DNA of 64,000 nt. Source: Brevundimonas sp. Root1279 (GTDB lineage: Bacteria; Pseudomonadota; Alphaproteobacteria; Caulobacterales; Caulobacteraceae). The stretch spans positions 186,001-250,000 of the forward strand of contig NZ_LMEB01000006.1 of the NCBI RefSeq assembly GCF_001425945.1, given 5' to 3'. How positions within the stretch are numbered: the first letter of the stretch is position 1; each line of letters begins with the position of its first letter. Shown one piece after another: positions 15,512 to 22,597 of this stretch. The notes under the pieces are model-generated. The model did not search any database and was not told the origin of the DNA. It saw only the letters and a list, made by a program, of their open reading frames with translations. A program made the position numbers and the translations under genes.

Positions 15512-17053
15512 TCAGCGGGCGCCGACGCTGCGCAGCCACGCCGCCTGCTCGGAATCCGTCCCGGCCTTTTGCTCAACCGCGGCCAGCAGGCTGCGGCCCT
15601 GCCAGCGGGCGTTGAAGTCCATGCCGCGCGCTGAGAGCTTACGCACGAGGTCCGCTGTGATGAAACTCGGGTCGAAGACATCATTGTCGAAGCGCGCCGG
15701 AAAGAACAGCCGCCAGGATGGCGGGAGGCCGTCAGCGTCAGGCAGGTTGATGTCAGCGCCGGCCGCGATCAGCAGATCGATGATGCGCAGCGCACGCCCG
15801 TCGAAGGCATCGACTTCGCCGTCCAGCTTCAACGAGTCTATCGCCTCGCGGAGTGCGCGCTCGCGGTGAGCGATACGGTTCGGGTCGGCGCCGGCCTTGA
15901 GCAGGATGGCGATCGCCTCGGGTGAGTTGGCCCGAATGCCGTCGGCGAGGGTCGACAGTGGCGTTTCATAAGACGCCACCCGATCCGGATCGGCGCCGGA
16001 CTTCAATGCAAGCCGGAGGAGGTCCAGCCGGACCTCCCCGCCATGGGCCGCCGCGACCTGCATCAAGAACTGATCCTTGAACTCCTGCGGTGCGGACCGC
16101 AGGACGCGGGCCATAATCCGCTCGGACGGGAACGGATCCGACAGGCGCTGAGCCTGGAACAGCTCGTGCGGCTGGGAGAGCATGAGGTCGAGGATGCCGA
16201 CGTCGCCGCCCTCGACGGCGGCTTGGACATACTCTCGCGGCCAGACGGGCTCGGCCGGGGATCCGCCGGCGGGGACTGCCGCGAGCAACCGGCGGAAGAG
16301 GCGCCCCTGCCCCGTGGCCGCGGCCCAGTAGAGCGCCGATCGTTCCTGGCTCCACGCGTCGGACCCGGCCGTGGGATCGGCGCCGGCGGCGAGCAGCGCT
16401 CGGATGGCGGCGTCGTTGCGACGAACCACCGCCCAACTCAGCGCCGTCGTCCCGAACAGATCCGTCGCGTTGACGGGGTTGGTGCGCAACAGTCGGCCGA
16501 TGTCCTCGGCGTCGCCCCGGCGCGCCGCCTCGTGAAGGGTCGTTGGCGGCGTGGCGATCACCCCCGCCGGCGTGGCCAGCCGCAGGGGAAGGTCGGAGTA
16601 GTAGACGTCGTCGCCATCGCGCCGTTCGCGGCACAGCTCCGCGTCCGGATAGCCCGGTTGCGTGACCATCGCGAGGTTATAGGCTTGGGCGTAGCCGAGC
16701 ACGTCACCGAGTTCCTGAACGATGTGGTCGCCGTGGGGAATCTCGGCCAAGGCAGGCACGCGGGACCGACCTGTCGGGGTGAAGCATGTGGCTCCGCGCG
16801 GGCCGACGTCGTACTGGCCCGTGTAGATCAACCCCGCCTCGCCCCGCGCCAAGGCGGCACGAGCATCTGCGGCCGGATCGGCGCCCGCCTGAACCCGCGC
16901 GAGAATAGCGTCGTACTTCAGCGGAGGCGCTTTCGCTTGATCCACGAGTTCGGAAGCGACGGACGGTTGCGGCGAGGCTGGGGGCGTGCCTGGGCCGCAG
17001 CCTGTGTTAACGACAGCCACGATCAGGGCGAGGGCTTGGCGGCGAAGCGGCAT
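15512..17053 (-). CDS. Ankyrin-repeat lipoprotein
   Basis: A 513-residue protein with a signal ending in a lipobox-like VVNTGC (Cys near residue 19), a region of about 150 residues with several cysteines (ATCFTPTG, AELCRERRDGDD), then ankyrin repeats from about residue 170 on: TTLHEAARRGDAEDIGRLL, GTTALSWAVVRRNDAAIRALLAAGADP, YWAAATGQGRLFRRLL, AIAILLKAGADPN and IIDLLIAAGADINLPDADG. It should sit in the periplasm or at the outer membrane and bind a protein partner. I do not recognise a specific family. No immunity or toxin gene is adjacent. The start gives the signal peptide directly. Confidence 0.75.
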   Translation of the reverse strand: MPLRRQALALIVAVVNTGCGPGTPPASPQPSVASELVDQAKAPPLKYDAILARVQAGADPAADARAALARGEAGLIYTGQYDVGPRGATCFTPTGRSRVPALAEIPHGDHIVQELGDVLGYAQAYNLAMVTQPGYPDAELCRERRDGDDVYYSDLPLRLATPAGVIATPPTTLHEAARRGDAEDIGRLLRTNPVNATDLFGTTALSWAVVRRNDAAIRALLAAGADPTAGSDAWSQERSALYWAAATGQGRLFRRLLAAVPAGGSPAEPVWPREYVQAAVEGGDVGILDLMLSQPHELFQAQRLSDPFPSERIMARVLRSAPQEFKDQFLMQVAAAHGGEVRLDLLRLALKSGADPDRVASYETPLSTLADGIRANSPEAIAILLKAGADPNRIAHRERALREAIDSLKLDGEVDAFDGRALRIIDLLIAAGADINLPDADGLPPSWRLFFPARFDNDVFDPSFITADLVRKLSARGMDFNARWQGRSLLAAVEQKAGTDSEQAAWLRSVGAR

Positions 17054-17176
17054 GGCGTTCCTGCGGCGGACTTGGGCAAGGATGCGCCGCCCGGCTCTCC
17101 GACGCGTTAAGCGGCTCGGTTAAGACGCGACGGCGGCCCGCTCCTTGCGGGGAGGACCTCGAAGGAGGCCCTCCCC

Positions 17177-18328
17177 TTGGCCTGGACCGCGATTTCGACC
17201 CGGAATGAGACACCGCCCATCGTGCGCGGCGGGTGGCTCGACGCCCTGCGTTTCATTGTGGCCGGGCTGATCATCCTGCACCACTTCCAGGGCGCCGGGC
17301 CGGTTCCGCTGGCCGAGGGCCTGCATCCGGTGTTCGAGCGGGGCGGCTTCCTGCTGACCAATTTCTTCCTGATCGACAGCGGCTATGTGCTGATGCGGGT
17401 CTATGGCGGCTCGCTCGCCAAGGGTTCGATGTCGCCCGGCGACTTCCTGCTCAAGCGCCTGCTGCGCGTCTGGCCGGCCCACCTGATGATGGGCGCGGCG
17501 CTGGTGGGGCTGGTCGTGGTCAGCGGACTGCTGGGCGTCGCCCCGCGCGCGCCGGAGTGGTTCCGCTGGGCTCAGCTGCCGGCTCAAATGACCCTGACCC
17601 AGGCCTTCGGCGTGCCCGGCGGCTACGGCTGGAATGCGCCCAGCTGGTCGATCTCGGCCCTGATCGGCTGCTACCTGGCCTTCCCGTGGATCCTGCGCGG
17701 CCTGGCCCGGTTGGGGCCGTGGACAGCGCTGGCGCTGGGGGTCGGCCTGTATCTGCTGGCCAACCAGCTGACCTGGGCCCTGCTCGGCTATCCGGTCTAC
17801 CAGATGCCGATGGGCTTCGGCTTCTTCCGGGCCCTGCCGCTGTTCGTCCTCGGCATGGCCTTGGCCTGGTTCGCCCAGAAGGTCTGGATCGCACCCAGGC
17901 TGGCCGGCTGGGCCGGCATCGGCGCGGCGCTCCTGCTGGCCTTCGTCCAGTTTTTCGACAAGCACGCCCTGGTCTCGCTGGCCTGCATCTCGACCATCAT
18001 CCTGGCGGCCGGCGCGATCCCGACGCCGCGACCGTCGAAATGGATCGAGATGGCGGCGCAGGTCAGCTTCTCGATGTTCATCACCAACGAGGTCGTGCGC
18101 ATCGCCTGGTTCGGGGTGGTGAACGTCGCCGTGGCCCGCATGGGCCTGCCCGTCGCCGTGCAGTGGGGGCTGTGGGCGGCGGGCGTGGCGGCGGCCTTCG
18201 GCTTCGCCTTCCTGTTCCACTTCACGATCGACCAGCCGCTGCAGGATCGGATCCGGGCCTGGCTGAAGAGCCGCCGGACCAAGCGCCAGGCGCGGGCCCT
18301 GCAGCCGGTGGTCTCGCTCGAAGGCTAG
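17177..18328 (+). CDS. Acyltransferase 3 (OafA/YrhL-type) membrane protein
   Basis: A 383-residue integral membrane acyltransferase with about ten hydrophobic segments. Near the N terminus is LDALRFIVAGLIILHHFQG, containing the conserved R/H pattern of the family (R..A...V...H), followed by RLLRVWPAHLM. Family members O-acylate lipopolysaccharide, capsules or other surface glycans using acyl-CoA. The gene probably begins at TTG 17177, with AAGGAGG nine bases upstream. It overlaps the GFA-family gene by 4 bases convergently. No glycan-synthesis genes adjoin it, so its acceptor is unknown. Confidence 0.88.
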   Translation: MAWTAISTRNETPPIVRGGWLDALRFIVAGLIILHHFQGAGPVPLAEGLHPVFERGGFLLTNFFLIDSGYVLMRVYGGSLAKGSMSPGDFLLKRLLRVWPAHLMMGAALVGLVVVSGLLGVAPRAPEWFRWAQLPAQMTLTQAFGVPGGYGWNAPSWSISALIGCYLAFPWILRGLARLGPWTALALGVGLYLLANQLTWALLGYPVYQMPMGFGFFRALPLFVLGMALAWFAQKVWIAPRLAGWAGIGAALLLAFVQFFDKHALVSLACISTIILAAGAIPTPRPSKWIEMAAQVSFSMFITNEVVRIAWFGVVNVAVARMGLPVAVQWGLWAAGVAAAFGFAFLFHFTIDQPLQDRIRAWLKSRRTKRQARALQPVVSLEG

Positions 18329-18774
18329 AGGTAGCTCGTCACGGCGGGGGCGTGGTTCCAGTCGTCGTGCGCGCCGTCCTCGTAACGGATCGGGACCCGG
18401 GCGAGCTCTTCAGGCGTGACGTCGTCGAGGCAGGCGACATTCACGCAGACGAAGTCGCCGCCCATCGGCTCGAACGAGGCCGAGGCGAAGGGATAGACTC
18501 CGCAAGTCCGGCAGAAGGCGTGGTCGATGGCCCCCGCGCCGAAGCGATAGTGAGTCAGGTTTTCCGCCCCCTGCAGCAGGCGGAAGGCTTCGTCCGGGAC
18601 GTGGTTCTTCCACATGCGGGTCTTGGCGCAGAAGGAGCAGTTGCAGCGCAGGGTCGAGGCGAACCAGGCCCCGGGTCGCGGTTGGGGCGACCGCTCGCCC
18701 TCGGGCGCCAGGTCGATGTCGCATTCGAACCGGACCGCGCCGCAGTGACAGGAGCCATGGCGGGTCCGGATCAT
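18325..18774 (-). CDS. GFA family (CENP-V/GFA domain) zinc protein
   Basis: A 149-residue single-domain protein with the zinc-binding cysteines of the GFA fold: CHCGAVRF near the N terminus, LRCNCSFCAKT in the middle and AFCRTCGVYPFAS further on. The family includes glutathione-dependent formaldehyde-activating enzyme, but most members have no demonstrated activity, so the function is open. The ATG at 18774 gives the family N terminus. It shares one base with the stop of the upstream VOC gene and is probably co-transcribed with it. Confidence 0.85.
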   Translation of the reverse strand: MIRTRHGSCHCGAVRFECDIDLAPEGERSPQPRPGAWFASTLRCNCSFCAKTRMWKNHVPDEAFRLLQGAENLTHYRFGAGAIDHAFCRTCGVYPFASASFEPMGGDFVCVNVACLDDVTPEELARVPIRYEDGAHDDWNHAPAVTSYL

Positions 18775-19166
18775 CACATGCCCTCGATCAGGTGAAGGAT
18801 GTTGCCGTCCGGATCCTTGAACCAGGCCAGCTTGGCGCCGCCGCCTTCGTGGACGCCGTCGCGCCATTCCATGCCGGGGAAGTCGTAGCGCTCGAAGGTC
18901 ACCCCCTTGGCGCGGAGCTCGGCGACGGTCTCCGTCAGATCGCCGTCCATCGCCCAGGTGACGGCGTTGGCCTTGTTGGTTCCGGCGTAGTCGGACTTGT
19001 AGACCGTCAGGGCGGTGGTCCCGGTGCGGTAGCCGAGCACGTCGCCGCAGTCCTCGCCCTCGTGATCCTGGACGAGTTCGAGACCGAGGGTCTCACCGTA
19101 GAACTGTCGGGCGCGGGCCAGGTCGCTGACCGCGACGATGGCAGAAGAGTTGCGTTCCCTGAGCAT
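18774..19166 (-). CDS. VOC (glyoxalase/bleomycin-resistance) family protein, copy 1
   Basis: A 130-residue vicinal-oxygen-chelate protein with two beta-alpha-beta-beta-beta modules: SSAIVAVSDLARARQFYGETLGLEL at the start and AKLAWFKDPDGNILHLIEG at the end, the latter typical of the family. Substrate unknown. A GGGAG lies upstream of the ATG. It is a close paralogue of the next gene, sharing SSAIVAV, TVYKSDYAGTN, ELRAKGV and KLAWFKDPDGNILHL, so the two arose by tandem duplication. Confidence 0.85.
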   Translation of the reverse strand: MLRERNSSAIVAVSDLARARQFYGETLGLELVQDHEGEDCGDVLGYRTGTTALTVYKSDYAGTNKANAVTWAMDGDLTETVAELRAKGVTFERYDFPGMEWRDGVHEGGGAKLAWFKDPDGNILHLIEGM

Positions 19167-19244
19167 GGCGCTCTCCCTTTCGAATGGGAAAGCCAGCGTC
19201 CGGACGGCGGGTCGGTTCCTACGGCAGCGGTTCGGCCAGAGCCG

Positions 19245-19631
19245 TCACACGCCCTCGGCGAGGTGCAGGATGTTGCCGTCGGGGTCCTTGAACCAGGCGA
19301 GCTTGACCGGGCCGGAGGAATAGACGCCGTCCTTGAAGTCGAGCCCTTGCAGCTGCTCGTACTCGTGGAAGACCACGCCCTTGGCGCGCAGTTCATTTAC
19401 GACCTCGATCAGGTCGCCCTTCATGGCCCAGCTGACGGCGTTGCCCTGGTTCGTGCCGGCGTAGTCGGACTTGTAGACGGTGAGGAAGGTGTCGCCGGTG
19501 CGGAAGACGAGCACGCCGGCTTCCTCGTGGCGCTCGGCCAGGCGCAGGCCGAGAACGCCCTCATAGAAGGCCAGCGCGCGCTCTATATCGGCGACGGCGA
19601 CGATGGCGGAGGAATTGCGGTCCTTCAGCAT
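19245..19631 (-). CDS. VOC family protein, copy 2
   Basis: A 128-residue VOC protein, tandem paralogue of the gene downstream of it; the two share the same fold landmarks and several identical blocks but differ in the middle strand (EEAGVLVFRTGDTF here against EDCGDVLGYRTGTTA), which suggests different ligands. The ATG at 19631 has GGAGAG seven bases upstream; a longer reading from 19703 lacks support. It lies first in a VOC-VOC-GFA gene row, with 78 bases to the next copy. Confidence 0.85.
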   Translation of the reverse strand: MLKDRNSSAIVAVADIERALAFYEGVLGLRLAERHEEAGVLVFRTGDTFLTVYKSDYAGTNQGNAVSWAMKGDLIEVVNELRAKGVVFHEYEQLQGLDFKDGVYSSGPVKLAWFKDPDGNILHLAEGV

Positions 19632-19767
19632 GGCGTCTCTCCGGGGAGGTGAGGCCTGCAAAGTACGTAGATTAGGGTACTGACACAACCACTGCTGGTG
19701 CACCGCGCGTCGGGAAGCATAGTGGCGGCGGCGCGGCCTTCTGCCCGTGAGTCAGGCGGAGACGCCG

Positions 19768-20067
19768 TCAGATCGGCATCCGCATGATTTCCTGGTAGGC
19801 CGAGATGACCTGGTCGCGGACGGCCATGACGGTCTCCAGCGAAGCCTCGGCCGAGGACACGGCGGTGACCACGTCGATCAGGCTGCCCTGGCCCTGGATG
19901 GTCGAGGTCATCTGGGTCTCGGCGGCGCGCGTCGTCTGGGTCATGTCGCCCATGACGCTTTGCAGCATGCCGGCGAAGCCGGTCTCGCCGGCCGAAGCCG
20001 CGGGCGCGGTCGGCGCGGCGCCGCCCTGGATCGAGGCGTAGGCCTTGGCCGCCATCAACGGGTTCAT
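19768..20067 (-). CDS. fliE: Flagellar hook-basal body protein FliE
   Basis: A 99-residue FliE. The C-terminal helix is diagnostic: VTAVSSAEASLETVMAVRDQVISAYQEIMRMPI. FliE joins the MS ring to the proximal rod and is exported first by the flagellar type III system. It is the last gene of flgB-flgC-fliE, nine bases after flgC. Confidence 0.95.
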   Translation of the reverse strand: MNPLMAAKAYASIQGGAAPTAPAASAGETGFAGMLQSVMGDMTQTTRAAETQMTSTIQGQGSLIDVVTAVSSAEASLETVMAVRDQVISAYQEIMRMPI

Positions 20068-20076
20068 GGCTCAGTC

Positions 20077-20496
20077 CTACTTCTTCAGGATGTCGAGGGT
20101 GCGCGAGTCCATCGACCGCGCCGTCTCGATGACGTTCAGGTTGGCTTCGTAGGCCCGCTGCGCCTCGCGCATGTCCATGGCCTCGACCAGGGTGTCGACG
20201 TTGGGGCGGAGGACATAGCCCTCAGCGTTGGCCGCCGGGTGGGAGGGGTCGTATTCGGAGCGGAAGTCCGACTGGTCGGGGCGCACCTCGGCCAGGGTGA
20301 CGCCCGTGGCGCCGTCGATCTCGCGCGCCTGGAACACCGGCACCTGGCGGCGATAGGGCTGGCCGCCGGCGACCGGCGAGGTCGACTGGGCGTTGGCGAT
20401 GTTCTCGGCGATGACGCGCATGCGCGACTGCTGCGCCTTGAGGGCGCTGGCGGCGACGGCCATGGCGCTGTTCCGCGGCGGGACGGGATCCGGCAT
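20077..20496 (-). CDS. flgC: Flagellar basal-body rod protein FlgC
   Basis: A 139-residue proximal-rod protein. The N terminus has the rod/hook signature SALKAQQSRMRVIAENIANAQST, the middle the YRRQVPVFQ strand, and the C terminus the conserved NVDTLVEAMDMREAQRAYEANLNVIETARSM. It lies between flgB and fliE on one transcript, 20 bases downstream of flgB. Confidence 0.96.
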   Translation of the reverse strand: MPDPVPPRNSAMAVAASALKAQQSRMRVIAENIANAQSTSPVAGGQPYRRQVPVFQAREIDGATGVTLAEVRPDQSDFRSEYDPSHPAANAEGYVLRPNVDTLVEAMDMREAQRAYEANLNVIETARSMDSRTLDILKK

Positions 20497-20516
20497 CGTC
20501 TACTCCCCCTGCTGTC

Positions 20517-20921
20517 TCAGCGGCCCGGCGCGCGGGCGGCCATGCGCAGCATCTGCATGGACTTCTGGTAGATGCCGATGGCGGCGTCATAGGCCATGCG
20601 GCTCTCGGACATCTTCAGCATCTGCTCCTCGACCACGACCGAATTGCCGTCGAGGGTGGTCTCGGAATCCGGCGACGCCGCGCTTTCGAAGCGCGCCTGC
20701 TGGCCCTGCGGCGCGATGTGCATGGCGCTGGTGCGGGCCATGCGCACGCCCGCGCCGTTGCGCAGGGCGGCGGCGAAGTCCGTCGGCTGGTTCAGGTCGC
20801 GCGCCGCGTAGCCCGGGGTGTCCGAGTTGGCGACGTTCTGGGCGATGACGCGCTGGCGCTCGTCAAGCCAGTTCAGGCGGCCCTTGATCTGGCCGAGCAG
20901 CGGCAGGTCGGCGATGCCCAC
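20517..20921 (-). CDS. flgB: Flagellar basal-body rod protein FlgB
   Basis: A 134-residue proximal-rod protein with the N-terminal motif LDERQRVIAQNVANSDTPGYAARDL and the C-terminal helix SESRMAYDAAIGIYQKSMQMLRMA. First gene of flgB-flgC-fliE. It is divergent from fliO-fliP across 167 bases that hold a symmetric pair of CtrA-type half-sites. Confidence 0.96.
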   Translation of the reverse strand: MGIADLPLLGQIKGRLNWLDERQRVIAQNVANSDTPGYAARDLNQPTDFAAALRNGAGVRMARTSAMHIAPQGQQARFESAASPDSETTLDGNSVVVEEQMLKMSESRMAYDAAIGIYQKSMQMLRMAARAPGR

Positions 20922-20995
20922 GGGGCGTCCAGTTCGTCTTGAGGAAACCCCGGACGCGACGCGCCCAAGGTCTGATGGGCAGAAACTGCCGCCCC

Positions 20996-21036
20996 CATGG
21001 TTAACGGTCGGTTATCTCAATCTGGCATTAACCATG
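20996..21036. promoter_or_regulatory. Symmetric CtrA-type half-sites between flgB and fliO
   Basis: CATGGTTAA at 20996-21004 and TTAACCATG at 21028-21036 form a perfect 9-bp inverted repeat with a 23-base spacer, each arm matching the Caulobacter CtrA half-site TTAACCAT. The left arm is also part of TTAA-N7-TTAT (21001-21015). Two GANTC sites follow at 21043-21047 and 21067-21071. The arrangement suits coordinated divergent control of flgBC-fliE and fliOP. Confidence 0.7.
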
Positions 21037-21088
21037 ATCATCGAGTCTGGCGCGGCCGGGCACAGAGATTCGGCGGGACCTCGGGCGC

Positions 21089-21364
21089 ATGAATTTCCTC
21101 GATCTGCTGCGGGCCTTGTTCGCCCTGGCCTTCACCCTCGGCATCATCGGCCTGGCCGCATGGGCGGCGCGCCGCTACGCCCCGCAGCTGATGGCCAAGC
21201 TCAGCGCCGAGCGGGGCGAGCGCCGCATGTCGGTGGTCGAGACCCTGGTGCTGGACCCGGCCCGCCGCCTGGTGCTGGTGCGAATCGACGATGAGGAGCG
21301 GCTGCTGCTGCTCGGCGAGGGCAAGGAGCTGCTCGAACCGCGCGGGCCGGAGCTGCGCAAGTGA
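21089..21364 (+). CDS. fliO: Flagellar protein FliO
   Basis: A 91-residue protein with one N-terminal transmembrane helix (LLRALFALAFTLGIIGLAAWAARRY) and a small cytoplasmic domain with VVETLVLDPARRLVLVRIDDEERLLLLG, the FliO pattern. FliO helps assemble the FliP ring of the export gate. Its stop overlaps the GTG start of fliP by 4 bases. Confidence 0.9.
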   Translation: MNFLDLLRALFALAFTLGIIGLAAWAARRYAPQLMAKLSAERGERRMSVVETLVLDPARRLVLVRIDDEERLLLLGEGKELLEPRGPELRK

Positions 21365-22185
21365 CGTTCCGCGACGTCTTCGTCATGCCGACGCGCGACG
21401 AGCTGAAGCGCGCAGCGCTGCTGTCGCTGCTGACCACCGGTTTCTGCATGCTGTGGCCGCTGGGAGCCCTGGCTCAGGACATCGCCGCCGCCGGCGGTCC
21501 GGGCGCGGCGATCAACATCGACCTGGGCACCGGCTCCGGCCTGACCGAACGCGTCGTGCAGCTGGTCGGCCTGATGACCGTCCTGTCCCTGGCCCCGTCG
21601 ATCGTCATCATGACCACCAGCTTCGTGCGAATCGTCGTGGTGCTCAGCCTGCTGCGCACGGCCCTGGGCATGCAGCAGGCCCCGCCCAACGCCGTCCTGG
21701 TCTCCCTGGCCCTGTTTCTGAGCGCCATCGTCATGGCTCCGACGTGGCAGGACGCCTATGATTCGGGCATCCGACCCCTGCTGGACCAGCAGATGGAGCT
21801 GCCTCAGGCCTTCGATGCGGCGTCGGAACCTGTGAAGACTTTCATGCTGTCCCAGGTGGACCGCGACGACCTCGCCCTGTTCACCCGACTGTCCCAGGTG
21901 GAGGCGGATACGGCGCTGGTCGACCTGCCCCTGCGGGTGGTCACTCCGGCCTTCATGATCAGTGAGCTGAAGCGGGCCTTTGAAATCGGATTTCTCCTTT
22001 TCGTTCCGTTCCTTGTGATCGATTTGGTGGTCGCCAGCGTGCTCATGTCGATGGGTATGATGATGCTTCCGCCGGTGGTCGTTTCCCTGCCCTTCAAGCT
22101 CATCTTCTTCGTGCTCGTGGACGGCTGGAGACTGGTCGCCGGAAGCCTCGTCGAGAGCTTCCAGCGAGCGTCCGGTAGCGGATAA
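21361..22185 (+). CDS. fliP: Flagellar biosynthetic protein FliP
   Basis: A 274-residue export-gate protein with a cleavable-looking N-terminal segment ending in LGALAQ, then the conserved LSLAPSIVIMTTSFVRIVVVLSLLRTALGMQQAPPNAVLVSLALFLS block and the C-terminal FEIGFLLFVPFLVIDLVVASVLMSMGMMMLPP block. The start is GTG at 21361, overlapping the fliO stop, so translation is coupled. It completes the gate together with FliQ and FliR encoded 11 kb away. Confidence 0.97.
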   Translation: MTFRDVFVMPTRDELKRAALLSLLTTGFCMLWPLGALAQDIAAAGGPGAAINIDLGTGSGLTERVVQLVGLMTVLSLAPSIVIMTTSFVRIVVVLSLLRTALGMQQAPPNAVLVSLALFLSAIVMAPTWQDAYDSGIRPLLDQQMELPQAFDAASEPVKTFMLSQVDRDDLALFTRLSQVEADTALVDLPLRVVTPAFMISELKRAFEIGFLLFVPFLVIDLVVASVLMSMGMMMLPPVVVSLPFKLIFFVLVDGWRLVAGSLVESFQRASGSG

Positions 22186-22187
22186 AT

Positions 22188-22202
22188 CCCCACCCCGTGG
22201 GG
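22188..22202 (+). terminator. Short hairpin after fliP
   Basis: CCCCAC-CCC-GTGGGG, a 6-bp stem immediately behind the fliP stop, without a clear T run. A weak terminator at best. Confidence 0.3.
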
Positions 22203-22306
22203 GTTCCAGCGGCAAAGGCGCTTGCCAAGCTGCAGAAAAGCGGCGTCAATCCGCGGGTCATCGCCCTGAAAATGGGGGGCGAGCTTCAATCGGGAAACGA
22301 CCCACA

Positions 22307-22585
22307 ATGACCACTCAAGCCGAACTCATCGCCGCCGTCGCCAAAGACGCGGGTGTTTCGCAGGCCGACGCCGGCCGCGTCCTCGACGCCATCGTGAAGA
22401 ACATCCACAAGTCGCTGACCTCGGGCGGCGACGTGCGCATTTCGAACCTCGGCGTGTTCGACACCGCGGCCCGCGCCGCTCGTGAAGGCCGCAACCCGGC
22501 CACCGGCGCGACCATCAAGATCGCCGCCTCGAAGGCCGTGCGCTTCCGCGTCTCGAAGCCGCTCAAGGATTCGGTGAACAAGTAA
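22307..22585 (+). CDS. HU family DNA-binding protein
   Basis: A 92-residue nucleoid protein of the HU/IHF superfamily. It has the helical dimerisation part (AELIAAVAKDAGVSQADAGRVLDAIVKNI), the GDVRISNLGVFD turn and the DNA-binding arm region with the intercalating proline segment GRNPATGATIKIAASKAVRF. The arm lacks the usual RxGR start (AARAAREGRNP instead), which is within the variation of alphaproteobacterial HU-like proteins. It stands alone with its own terminator. Classical HU is about 90 residues, so it is full length. Confidence 0.93.
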   Translation: MTTQAELIAAVAKDAGVSQADAGRVLDAIVKNIHKSLTSGGDVRISNLGVFDTAARAAREGRNPATGATIKIAASKAVRFRVSKPLKDSVNK

Positions 22586-22597
22586 GACCTGACGGTC

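Noticed and set aside
15512..17053. Ankyrin lipoprotein as an immunity protein
   Set aside because: Ankyrin proteins can be paired with effectors or catalases, but no candidate toxin or secretion gene adjoins it.
22186..22306. Regulatory RNA or riboswitch in the fliP-HU gap
   Set aside because: Only a short hairpin behind fliP is visible; no conserved riboswitch layout was recognised.
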